Positions 8,098 through 15,520 of a DNA stretch of 64,000 nt are shown here, in pieces. The notes under the pieces were generated by a model. It had not been told where the DNA came from and did not search any database. It was given only the letters and a program-made list of their open reading frames with translations. Numbering within the stretch: position 1 is the first letter of the stretch; every line of letters begins with the position of its first letter. The DNA is from Bacteroidota bacterium. Lineage in GTDB: Bacteria > Bacteroidota > Bacteroidia > Chitinophagales > LD1. The stretch spans positions 1 through 64,000 of the forward strand of contig JADJZU010000014.1 in the NCBI GenBank assembly GCA_016715625.1, read 5' to 3'. A program made the position numbers and the translations under genes.

Positions 8098-9967
8098 TTA
8101 TACAACCAATACCGCGCATTTTACCTGGTGTCTTACCACCGCAATCGTTTCCCCGAAAATAATATCCATAATGCCGGTGTGTCCGTGTTTGCCAATCACC
8201 AACAGTTCTGCATGGAGTTCGGCTGTCAGCTTCGGTATTTCTTTTTTAGGGTCCCCAAAGCCCAACTTTTCGGTAACGTGGTAACCCTGCGCCCGTAGTT
8301 TGTCACCATACTCGTGTAACTGCAGCCAGTCTTCATTGGTTTCATAGTCGCGAATGTCCTGCCCCACTGTGCGCGCACCCGCTGTTTCCACCACATGTAT
8401 CAGGTAAAAATCGGTGTGTTTGTTGCCATGCGATATACCTTCGGTGATGGCTTTTATATCACTGGTCGAAAAATCAATACAAACGGCAATGCGCTGATAT
8501 GCTTTTGGATGAATGAGTGGAATGTCTTCTGCTTTACCATGCGGAGCTTTGGTATCGCGTATCACCGATTTTCCGAGCAAGGCACAATACACCACATAGC
8601 CCAGGAGCAGGAAAGAAGCGATAACAACCGGTATCACCACAAAGTCAAATATCCAGGCCTGATTGGCGAGAGCAGAGTGCCATTCCTGTAAGGTGTTTAT
8701 CACCAGTTTTATGTTCAGTGCTATAATGATGATGGCCGATATCCAAGCGAGTGTCTTTATCACCGTGCCAATGGCAAACTTTCCCATTTTCTGCTTGTCA
8801 CTCACGAAGTGTATTAGTGGAATGATGGCAAAACCTAATTGCAGACTCAGTATCACCTGCGAAAAAATAAGCATGTCGCCTATTTTGTCCTCGCCCAGAA
8901 AGTAAATAACAAAAAAGGCAGGCACCACGGCTATCAATCGGGTAATGAGCCTGCGGAGCCAGGGAGCAATGCGCAAATCCAGATAGCCTTCCATCACAAT
9001 TTGTCCGGCTAATGTACCGGTTATCGTGGAAGATTGCCCGGCAGCAATAAGGGCTACCGCAAACAGGATAGGAGCTAGTTTTTCGCCCAGCAGCGGCTCC
9101 AGCATTTTGTGCGCATCCTGAATTTCGACAATGTCGTGTAGTCCGGCTTTAAAAAAGACAGTAGCCGCTAGGATTAAGATGGAGGCATTGACAAAAAGGC
9201 AAGATTGAGGGCAATTACGGAGTCTATAAAGTTGTATTTGATAGCCGCTATGATTCCTTCATCATCTTTTCGGTTTCTGCGCGTTTGCACCAAAGAGGAG
9301 TGGAGATACAGATTATGTGGCATTACCGTAGCGCCAATAATGCCAATAGCGATATAGAGCGCTCCGCTGTCTTTTATACCCGGAATAAAACCCGTGGCCA
9401 GTTCACCCATGTGTGGTTGCGCAAACATGAGTTCCATGAAAAATGAAAGACCGATAATGGCCACCAGCGATAAGATGAAGGCTTCCATATACCGCATGCC
9501 TTTTCGTTGCAGATAAAGAATTAAAAATGTATCCAGAATCGCGATGGATACCCCCCAAAGTATGGGAATTTTAAACAGCAGGTTCAGTCCGATGGCCATT
9601 CCTAATACTTCTGCTAAGTCGCAGGCTGCAATGGCTATTTCGGCTAGAAACCACAAAGAATAATTGACCGCTGCCGGATAGGTTTCTCGAGAGGCTTGTG
9701 CCAGATCGCGGCCTCTCACAATCCCTAATCGGGCGCTGAGGGTTTGCAACAAGAGTGCTATCATATTGCTCATGAGCAACACCCACAATAAGGAGTAACC
9801 GTACTTGCTTCCGCCCGCGATATCAGTAGCCCAGTTTCCGGGGTCCATATAGCCAACTGCTACTAAAAATGCAGGACCGGCAAATAGAAGAACCTTTTCC
9901 ACCCGATTTGTTGCTGTGAGGTGTCTATACTTCCATGAACCTCTTCCAATGATTTATGCATTTTCAT
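8098..9967 (-). CDS. mntH: Nramp divalent-metal transporter with C-terminal UspA domain (two frameshifts as sequenced)
   Basis: Proton-coupled Mn(II)/Fe(II) importer of the inner membrane. The signature DPGNWATD (helix 1) and GATVMPHNLYLHS (helix 6) metal-binding motifs are intact. The last 150 or so residues form a universal-stress-protein domain (IAVCIDFSTSDIKAI... LVIGKHGHTGIMDIIFGE), a fusion seen in other Bacteroidota Nramp proteins. As sequenced it is split by two one-base losses. One is in the A5 run at 9193-9197, where AFFVNASILILAAT would be restored. The other is in the T4 run at 9895-9898, joining MHKSLEEVHGSIDTSQQQIG to the open frame. Repaired, it is about 621-623 residues. The start at 9967 (or 9961) puts it 17-23 bp after the predicted transcription start. 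The TonB receptor gene follows 9 bp downstream. Confidence 0.9.
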
Positions 9968-9983
9968 ATGTGCATTCTTAATA

Positions 9984-10001
9984 TTTTAGACAAATCTAAA
10001 A
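9984..10001. promoter_or_regulatory. Candidate DtxR/MntR-type operator overlapping mntH promoter
   Basis: A perfect 7-bp inverted repeat TTTTAGA-CAAA-TCTAAAA, matching the general TTTAGnnnnnCTAAA shape of DtxR-family operators. On the minus strand the repeat contains TAGATTTG (9998-9991), a perfect TAnnTTTG Bacteroidota -7 element, 17-23 bp before a sensible start point for mntH. A bound repressor would therefore block the mntH promoter directly. The plus-strand SGNH hydrolase gene is divergent, and its own -7 lies at 10025-10032. A DtxR-family regulator is encoded 0.7 kb away. Confidence 0.65.
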
Positions 10002-10024
10002 ATAATGTTAGTATAGGCTAAATG

Positions 10025-10032
10025 TATTTTTG
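10025..10032 (+). promoter_or_regulatory. Candidate -7 promoter element of the SGNH hydrolase gene
   Basis: TATTTTTG fits the Bacteroidota TAnnTTTG -7 consensus and lies 22 bp before the ATG at 10054. This argues against the more upstream in-frame start at 10030, which would fall inside the promoter. No clear -33 TTTG is seen. Confidence 0.4.
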
Positions 10033-10053
10033 TTTTTTAGCTTTATTTCAAAA

Positions 10054-10731
10054 ATGACGGTCAGAAATAGGATTGTATTGCTCATTGTTTTTTTTCTTCA
10101 CGCTTCCTTTATGCAGCGAGAAAACTATACCCTGCTTTGTCTGGGCGATTCATATACGATTGGCGAAGCGGTGGAACCGGATGAGCGCTTTCCAATGCAG
10201 GCTGTTGCACTGCTCAGTGCCGATGAACTAGCATTTGATCCTCCGCACCTTATTGCCAAAACCGGTTGGACCACCGATGAGTTAAAGCAAGCCATTGCCG
10301 CAGAAAATATTGCTGAGCAATATGATGTTGTTACACTTTTGATTGGCGTCAATAATCAATACAGGAACAGAAGTATTGAAAACTATCAGGCTGAGTTTTC
10401 AGAGCTGTTAAACACAGCTATCGGGTTTTGCAAAAGTGGTAAACAAGGTGTTTTTGTCTTGTCTATTCCGGATTGGGGGGTGACTCCATTTGCGCTGAAG
10501 GATAGTAGGGGAGAAGCTACAATTTCGGAACAGATAAAGGCTTTTAATGCCGCCAACAAGGCCATTGCCACACAAGCGAAGGTGCACTATATCGACATTA
10601 CACCCGGATCTCAAAAAGCGAAACAAAATAGTTTGTTGTTGGCACAGGATGGTTTACATCCCTCCGGTTTAATGTATAGTAACTGGGCTGCAAAATTAGC
10701 CGCAGGCATACATAAGCAACTTAGCCGATAA
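10054..10731 (+). CDS. SGNH/GDSL-family hydrolase, secreted
   Basis: A serine esterase/lipase-fold protein of about 225 residues. Block I is LLCLGDSYTIGEAV with the catalytic serine, block III is LLIGVNNQYRNR (GxN oxyanion), and the catalytic Asp-His pair is in QDGLHPSG. The N-terminus (NRIVLLIVFFLHASF) is a signal peptide or anchor, so it probably acts in the periplasm or at the cell surface. Substrate unknown. The gene is divergent from mntH across the candidate metal operator, so it might share metal control. Its 3' end overlaps the convergent dtxR gene by 11 bp. Confidence 0.85.
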   Translation: MTVRNRIVLLIVFFLHASFMQRENYTLLCLGDSYTIGEAVEPDERFPMQAVALLSADELAFDPPHLIAKTGWTTDELKQAIAAENIAEQYDVVTLLIGVNNQYRNRSIENYQAEFSELLNTAIGFCKSGKQGVFVLSIPDWGVTPFALKDSRGEATISEQIKAFNAANKAIATQAKVHYIDITPGSQKAKQNSLLLAQDGLHPSGLMYSNWAAKLAAGIHKQLSR

Positions 10732-11386
10732 GAATATTCTGCGCAGCCATCTTGCTGATGGTTTCTTTCTTTTTGCCCTCCAGCTGAATAATCAGCGAGC
10801 CGTCAAACTCTAAAAGCTCTACTACTTTAATGTGGGTACCTAAGTGAATGTTCAGCGAGGATAGATGCTCTAATAGTTTAGACGAGCTATCCTTTACCCC
10901 CACCACCTTGCCGGACTCACCGGGTTTGAATTTAGATAGAATGATATGCTTTATACTATGCAGTTTACCGCTTGCATCCGGTATGGGGTCACCGTGCGGG
11001 TCAAACTTAGGATAGTCAAGAAATTTTTCTAAGCGGTCAATAAGTTCTTCGCTGCGCACATGTTCCAACTGCTCTGCCAGATCATGAATTTTATCCCAAC
11101 TATACCCCAGCTTTTCTACTAAAAAAACTTCCCACAAGCGATGTTTTCTTACAATGGACTTCGCGGTTTTTTCACCTTCCGATGTAAGTCGCACTCCATG
11201 ATACTTCTGGTAGGTAATCAGCTTTTTACTTTTCAGTTTTTTCAGCATATCGGTAACTGATGCAGCTGTGGCATTTACCTGGCGGGCAATATCATTGGTA
11301 GAAATACTTTCATCGCCATCTTCCGATAAGTGGAAAATTGCTTTGATGTAATTCTCTTCTGTAGATGAAAAATTTCTATCCAGCAT
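10721..11386 (-). CDS. DtxR/MntR-family metal-dependent transcription regulator
   Basis: A 221-residue regulator. The N-terminal winged helix reads SSTEENYIKAIFHL, ARQVNATAASVTDMLKKL, LITYQKYHGVRLTSEG. The dimerisation/metal-binding part holds HRLWEVFLVEKLG, HDLAEQLEHVRSEELIDRL and FDPHGDPIP, the classic DtxR metal-site segments. A C-terminal FeoA/SH3-like domain follows (LSKFKPGESGKVVGV). I start it at MLDRNFSS (11386). The open frame extends upstream but would overlap the SDR gene. Its likely targets are mntH and the TonB receptor, through the inverted repeat at 9984-10001; whether it senses Mn or Fe is inferred from context, with Mn favoured by the Nramp partner. Confidence 0.92.
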   Translation of the reverse strand: MLDRNFSSTEENYIKAIFHLSEDGDESISTNDIARQVNATAASVTDMLKKLKSKKLITYQKYHGVRLTSEGEKTAKSIVRKHRLWEVFLVEKLGYSWDKIHDLAEQLEHVRSEELIDRLEKFLDYPKFDPHGDPIPDASGKLHSIKHIILSKFKPGESGKVVGVKDSSSKLLEHLSSLNIHLGTHIKVVELLEFDGSLIIQLEGKKKETISKMAAQNILIG

Positions 11387-11400
11387 AAACGGGTTCAAGA

Positions 11401-12282
11401 TTATTCGCTCTTGGCCCCGCGCACCATCATTTCTATAGCATCCCAATGCTCGCTGCCCAGTTCATTAAAGAAATTAAACTCACCGGCTCCTTGCAGCCAT
11501 TCGCCTCCATCAATGGTAATTACCTCGCCATTTACATAAGCCGAGTAATCCGAGACCAGATAGCCAGCCAAGTTGCAAAGCTCTTGATGTTCACCTTGTC
11601 TGCGAAGCGGAACTTTTTTTGCCAAATCAAATTTTTCACGGAAGGGTTCCGGCACCAACCGGTCCCATGCACCTTTGGTAGGGAAAGGGCCCGGTGCAAT
11701 GGCATTCATTCGAATGCCATACTTGGCCCACTCTACCGCCAGCGAACGGGTCATGGCCAGCACACCTGCTTTGGCACAGGCGGATGGCACTACAAAGGCA
11801 GAGCCTGTCCAGGCATAAGTGGTTACTATATTCAGCACTGTTTTATTGGTTTGCTTTTGTTTAATCCAGTATTTGCCCAGTGCCAGTGTGCAGTTGTAAC
11901 TGCCGCGCAATACGATGTCAATGATGGTGTCAAATGCCCGAGCAGATAACCGCTCGGTGGGAGATACAAAGTTGCCGGCAGCGTTGTTCAGCAGCACATC
12001 TACACCCCCAAAGGTGCTCACTGTGGCCTCCAGCATTTTTTCTACTTCAGCATAATTACGCACATCACATTGCACCGCTAAAACTTTACCGCCTGTTTCC
12101 TGCATTAGATCATCGGCTGTTTTTTGCAGTACGTCTAACTTTCTGCTGGTGATAACCAGATTGGCCCCTAACTTCAGAAAATACTTTCCCATGCTTTTTC
12201 CAAGCCCCGTTCCGCCACCGGTTACAATAATTGTTTTTCCTTTTAAAGCGTCTTCGCGCAGCATTCCTTCTAAGTGTTGCAT
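11401..12282 (-). CDS. SDR oxidoreductase, 2,4-dienoyl-CoA reductase-like
   Basis: Short-chain dehydrogenase of about 293 residues. The NAD(P)-binding motif is VTGGGTGLGKSMG and the NNAAGNF motif follows. The catalytic region reads YAWTGSAFVVPSACAKAG, the pattern of mitochondrial-type 2,4-dienoyl-CoA reductases, which lack the usual YxxxK spacing. PGPFPTKGAWDRL and the final TIDGGEWL also fit that group. The likely role is NADPH-dependent reduction of dienoyl-CoA in unsaturated fatty-acid oxidation. The start MQHLEGML (12282) was chosen because it follows the CoA-binding gene by 17 bp. The dtxR gene follows 14 bp downstream, so the three appear cotranscribed. Confidence 0.85.
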   Translation of the reverse strand: MQHLEGMLREDALKGKTIIVTGGGTGLGKSMGKYFLKLGANLVITSRKLDVLQKTADDLMQETGGKVLAVQCDVRNYAEVEKMLEATVSTFGGVDVLLNNAAGNFVSPTERLSARAFDTIIDIVLRGSYNCTLALGKYWIKQKQTNKTVLNIVTTYAWTGSAFVVPSACAKAGVLAMTRSLAVEWAKYGIRMNAIAPGPFPTKGAWDRLVPEPFREKFDLAKKVPLRRQGEHQELCNLAGYLVSDYSAYVNGEVITIDGGEWLQGAGEFNFFNELGSEHWDAIEMMVRGAKSE

Positions 12283-12299
12283 GTTATTTGTTTTAGAAT

Positions 12300-12656
12300 T
12301 TAATATTGGTTGGTGTTCAAAAGCACTAAGGTACAAGCCTCTTCACATAGTATTCCTCTTTGCACTGCCTGTTCCCTCAATTCCGGATTTTCGGTGCCCG
12401 GGTTGAAAATAATTCTGCGCGGTCGTGTATTCCATATATCCTCGTAATAAGCCTTTTGTAGTCCCGGGTTCAGGTAAAGAGTAATAGTATCTATGAGGGC
12501 ATTTTCCGGAAACCTGTTTTGGATGCTGACTGCAGCAACATTTCCTTTATCGCGCCCCACAGCAATGACCTCATGTCCGTATTGTTTCAATAACCGGATA
12601 GCTTTATTGCTATATCTCGATTCGTTTAAAGAAGCACCCAGAACCAGTGTTTTCAT
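12300..12656 (-). CDS. CoA-binding-domain (Rossmann-like) protein
   Basis: A 118-residue single-domain protein of the CoA_binding_2/YccU-like family: KTLVLGASLNESRYSNKAI, then YGHEVIAVGRDKG, TITLYLNPGLQ, RRIIFNPGTENPEL, and a closing EACTLVLL. These match the nucleotide/CoA-binding fold seen alone in many bacteria. The biochemical role is unknown. The start at MKTLVLGAS is supported because the longer frame begins with a non-homologous tract. It is first of the CoA-binding/SDR/dtxR row. Confidence 0.82.
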   Translation of the reverse strand: MKTLVLGASLNESRYSNKAIRLLKQYGHEVIAVGRDKGNVAAVSIQNRFPENALIDTITLYLNPGLQKAYYEDIWNTRPRRIIFNPGTENPELREQAVQRGILCEEACTLVLLNTNQY

Positions 12657-12745
12657 TTGTGATTTTACAGGATAACAAATGTAGTTAAATGAATGATTTG
12701 CCTGTGTAAGGCACGGCAAGCATTTTACCATCGATGTGAAATAAA

Positions 12746-12767
12746 GAACCCCGCGATGGCGGGGTTC
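12746..12767 (-). terminator. Intrinsic terminator of the WYL gene
   Basis: Perfect 9-bp stem GAACCCCGC / GCGGGGTTC with a 4-nt loop, 22 bp past the WYL gene stop. On the minus strand it is followed by TTTATTT. Confidence 0.75.
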
Positions 12768-12788
12768 TCGTTTGGTTTTAAGTGTGTA

Positions 12789-13163
12789 TTAATTTTCCTC
12801 TTCGTAATCTTCGTAAGCCGCACCACCATCGGTGCTGTCCTGAAACTCGTCTACTTTAAAATCCTGTCTGGGGACAAATTCTTCTTTTTCTATGCGGATT
12901 AGATTTAACCGGTCTAAACGAAAGGAGCGGTACTCGTTTCGAAGGCGACAAAAAGCTACTAAATGCCTTTTCCGGTCCTTATAAACGATGGCCATGGGCT
13001 CCACCTCACGCTTAGATACGCCTTTTTCGCGCGAATCATATTCCAGAAAAGAAACCTTGCAGTTGTCAATTGCATTATTGATAGTACTCAATAGATTGGG
13101 GGAGTAATGCATCTGTTTTCGCTGTGCATTTCCACTCTTGGCATAATTGTAATTCTCACTCAT
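12789..13163 (-). CDS. Small WYL-domain protein
   Basis: A 124-residue protein. Residues about 28-95 have the WYL fold pattern: CKVSFLEYDSREKGVSKREV, EPMAIVYKDRKRHLVAFCRL, RSFRLDRLNLI. WYL domains are sensory modules of bacterial regulators and are often linked to nucleic-acid ligands. Here there is no helix-turn-helix, so it is either a stand-alone sensor or a partner protein. The last 25 residues are highly acidic (DYEEEN ending). It stands alone with its own terminator, just after the glycosyltransferase/recQ row on the same strand. Confidence 0.75.
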   Translation of the reverse strand: MSENYNYAKSGNAQRKQMHYSPNLLSTINNAIDNCKVSFLEYDSREKGVSKREVEPMAIVYKDRKRHLVAFCRLRNEYRSFRLDRLNLIRIEKEEFVPRQDFKVDEFQDSTDGGAAYEDYEEEN

Positions 13164-13304
13164 GAAACTTCATTAAGGTTCACGAATTTATGTTTATCTG
13201 ACTTCAAAGCAAGCGAATTGAAAATAAATTCTACTGCGAAGTTTCCGCGAAACGTAGTGCAGATGTGTAATTTGGAAACTTTATGAGTGCGTTAAGTTTC
13301 CTTG

Positions 13305-14435
13305 TTAGTTTCCGAAAACAGCGGCAGCTATCAATTGTGCGTTATGCAGATTGCTGAATCCTTCTTCCAATATTTGTTTCCGGGTGTTAATCTGTTCTTC
13401 CACAAATGGGGTATTCATTAACTCCTGAATCAGTTTTTGGGTGGCTTTTGGGTTGTCCTCCACCACGCATAACTTTTCAAGACCTGTTTGGTTGACCATT
13501 TTACCATTTACTAAAACATGGCGTCCTCTGTAAAGCGAGTTCATGAGTTTTAACTTGATTCCAGTGTTCTGAAAGGTGAGTAAAAGATTTACCTGCGCAT
13601 CGCGCATGAGTTGCTCCATTTGGTCAAAGGGAGGATTCTCAATCAACTCAATGTTGGGGATGTTTTTAATCTCTTTCTTGAGAGCGGAGGTTGGATTTTT
13701 TCCGGCAAACACAAATTTGTAGGGCATTCCTAATGCAATTTTTTTGGCGATAAACATCGCAGCCTGATTGTTTTCTGCCACGCTCAGATTTCCCTGGTAT
13801 AAAATAAAGTTGCCTTGCCCCGCTTGGGATGTTACCTGCTGGTTATTGTGAAAAGCCGGAACATACACGATGTTTTCATACGTCTGACGCAGATATTCAT
13901 AATCACTTTTGCTGATAGCAAAAATACTGTCGGCATTTTTTAACTCATCCTCAAATTTCTTCAGTTTTTTGGATTCCTGATTAAGGTAAAACTTAATCAG
14001 GTAGTTGCTTTCGGCCTCTTTCAAACTGCGGTAGTAGTCCCATTCCACGTTGTGCATCCTTACGGCCTTATGTTTATTTTTAAGAGCCGGATGCTTTAAG
14101 TAAAAACAGGTGTGTAATCCTTCGAAAATTACAGGATAATGATCGGCCGCCAGATTGCTGAGTAGCTCATCATTTTGTCTGGATCCCACGATGTAGGGCA
14201 CATTACTGTATATCGCCTGGTAAAATTTCTTTCTGGGATAGTAGTAGACCTGATGGCAAATTTTATTCAGTGCTTCGCTTTTCTCGCGCCCATAGTGGAA
14301 GCAGTGTAAATGCACTTTTATCCCCAAATCGCTGAGTGTTTTAATCTTATAATATACATCAATCACTCCCCCATAATCAGGTGGGTCGGGAACATTGAAT
14401 GATATGATGTGTAAATGTTTATCGGAGTAATCCAT
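13305..14435 (-). CDS. Glycosyltransferase, GT-B fold (GT4-like)
   Basis: A 376-residue protein. The N-terminal domain begins HLHIISFNVPDPPDYGGVID, the usual acceptor-side loop with a GG motif. The C-terminal domain contains NFILYQGNLSVAENNQAA, FVFAGKNPTSALKKEI and FQNTGIKLKLMNSLYRGRHV, the last matching the nucleotide-sugar E/K-x7-E region in degenerate form. It probably transfers a sugar in surface polysaccharide or lipid glycosylation. The start overlaps the upstream glycosyltransferase gene by 17 bp, indicating tight coupling. Donor and acceptor cannot be told. Confidence 0.82.
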   Translation of the reverse strand: MDYSDKHLHIISFNVPDPPDYGGVIDVYYKIKTLSDLGIKVHLHCFHYGREKSEALNKICHQVYYYPRKKFYQAIYSNVPYIVGSRQNDELLSNLAADHYPVIFEGLHTCFYLKHPALKNKHKAVRMHNVEWDYYRSLKEAESNYLIKFYLNQESKKLKKFEDELKNADSIFAISKSDYEYLRQTYENIVYVPAFHNNQQVTSQAGQGNFILYQGNLSVAENNQAAMFIAKKIALGMPYKFVFAGKNPTSALKKEIKNIPNIELIENPPFDQMEQLMRDAQVNLLLTFQNTGIKLKLMNSLYRGRHVLVNGKMVNQTGLEKLCVVEDNPKATQKLIQELMNTPFVEEQINTRKQILEEGFSNLHNAQLIAAAVFGN

Positions 14436-15516
14436 CGTATAAGGTGAGCAACTTTCCCTCTTCTTTTTGCCAGTTTAAATCACGAGCGCAAACCTCACAA
14501 TTTTTTTGTAAGGTCACATATAAAGCATCGTCCTTGAGTAGTCGTTCAATAGCCTGTTTTATTGTCTGTGTGGATATGTCATTTATCAGCACTCCTACTT
14601 GATATTGGTCGTTGAGCGTTTTATATTCCGGGAAAGCAACACAAATTTGCGGCAAACCGGCATGTATGTAATCGGCAAACTTATTGGCCAGGGAATAGTA
14701 ATAGCTCAGTCCTTTATTCTCCAGCAGATTAACGCCAATGTGTGCACTGGCCGTTAGTTTTCGCAGTTCCTCTGGCTTCACATAGCCGGTAAATGTTACT
14801 TGATGCTCCAACCCGGAAAGTTTAACCCGTGCTTTTAATTGCTCTGTCAGGTCGCCATCACCGGCAATAGTAAGTTGGGCGGGTAGATGCTTCATGGCTT
14901 CAATCAGGTTCTCTAAACCTCGTCCTTCATTTAGCGCACCTTGATAGATTAATTGACGAGTGGTAGTTGTATTTGCAATTTTTCCGGTAGCATTTAAGAC
15001 CGGGAAATTTCTAATCAGGTGAAACTTTACTCCATATTTACTTTCAAACAAGGCAGCCAGATTTTGCGATACCGTGTAACATAGCGCAGCTCGCGGAACA
15101 AATGTTTTTTCTACCCATAACCAAATCTTTTGTACGGTAGGTCTTCGAATAACTTCCGGCACTTCGGTGAAATATTCATGTGCATCATACACCAAGGGTT
15201 TGCCTTTAAGTGTAGCTGCCAGGGAGGCGCATAGAATGGTATCTAAATCAATGGCGCACACAGCATTAAATCTTTGAAAGAGCAGATAGATAAAGAATCG
15301 GATATTAAGCTCTATGTAAAACAGTTTTCCGCTGGTAAAAAGCAAAGACAGGCGAGTTTGCCTGAAAGATACTTCGTGGAGCGGAACAGAGTTTTTCCTT
15401 AGTCGGCCCACCAGTTCCACTTCATAGCCGTGCCTGGAAAGTGCGCTGCAAATTCTAATCATGCGCTGATCATAGCTCAGGTCATTGGTTACCAGAAATA
15501 TTATCTTCTGTTTCAT
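14419..15516 (-). CDS. Glycosyltransferase family 4-like protein
   Basis: A 365-residue GT-B enzyme. The N-terminus IIFLVTNDLSYDQRMIRICS is the start seen in many Bacteroidota family 4 transferases. The middle holds PLVYDAHEYFTEVPE, and the C-terminal donor domain holds QLIYQGALNEGRGLENLIEA, LTIAGDGDL and SYYYSLANKFADYIHAGLP. The role is probably in glycan assembly with the overlapping downstream transferase. It begins 4 bp after the recQ stop codon, so it is in the lolD-recQ transcript, an odd but common Bacteroidota style of mixed operon. Confidence 0.85.
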   Translation of the reverse strand: MKQKIIFLVTNDLSYDQRMIRICSALSRHGYEVELVGRLRKNSVPLHEVSFRQTRLSLLFTSGKLFYIELNIRFFIYLLFQRFNAVCAIDLDTILCASLAATLKGKPLVYDAHEYFTEVPEVIRRPTVQKIWLWVEKTFVPRAALCYTVSQNLAALFESKYGVKFHLIRNFPVLNATGKIANTTTTRQLIYQGALNEGRGLENLIEAMKHLPAQLTIAGDGDLTEQLKARVKLSGLEHQVTFTGYVKPEELRKLTASAHIGVNLLENKGLSYYYSLANKFADYIHAGLPQICVAFPEYKTLNDQYQVGVLINDISTQTIKQAIERLLKDDALYVTLQKNCEVCARDLNWQKEEGKLLTLYDGLLR

Positions 15517-15520
15517 GATG

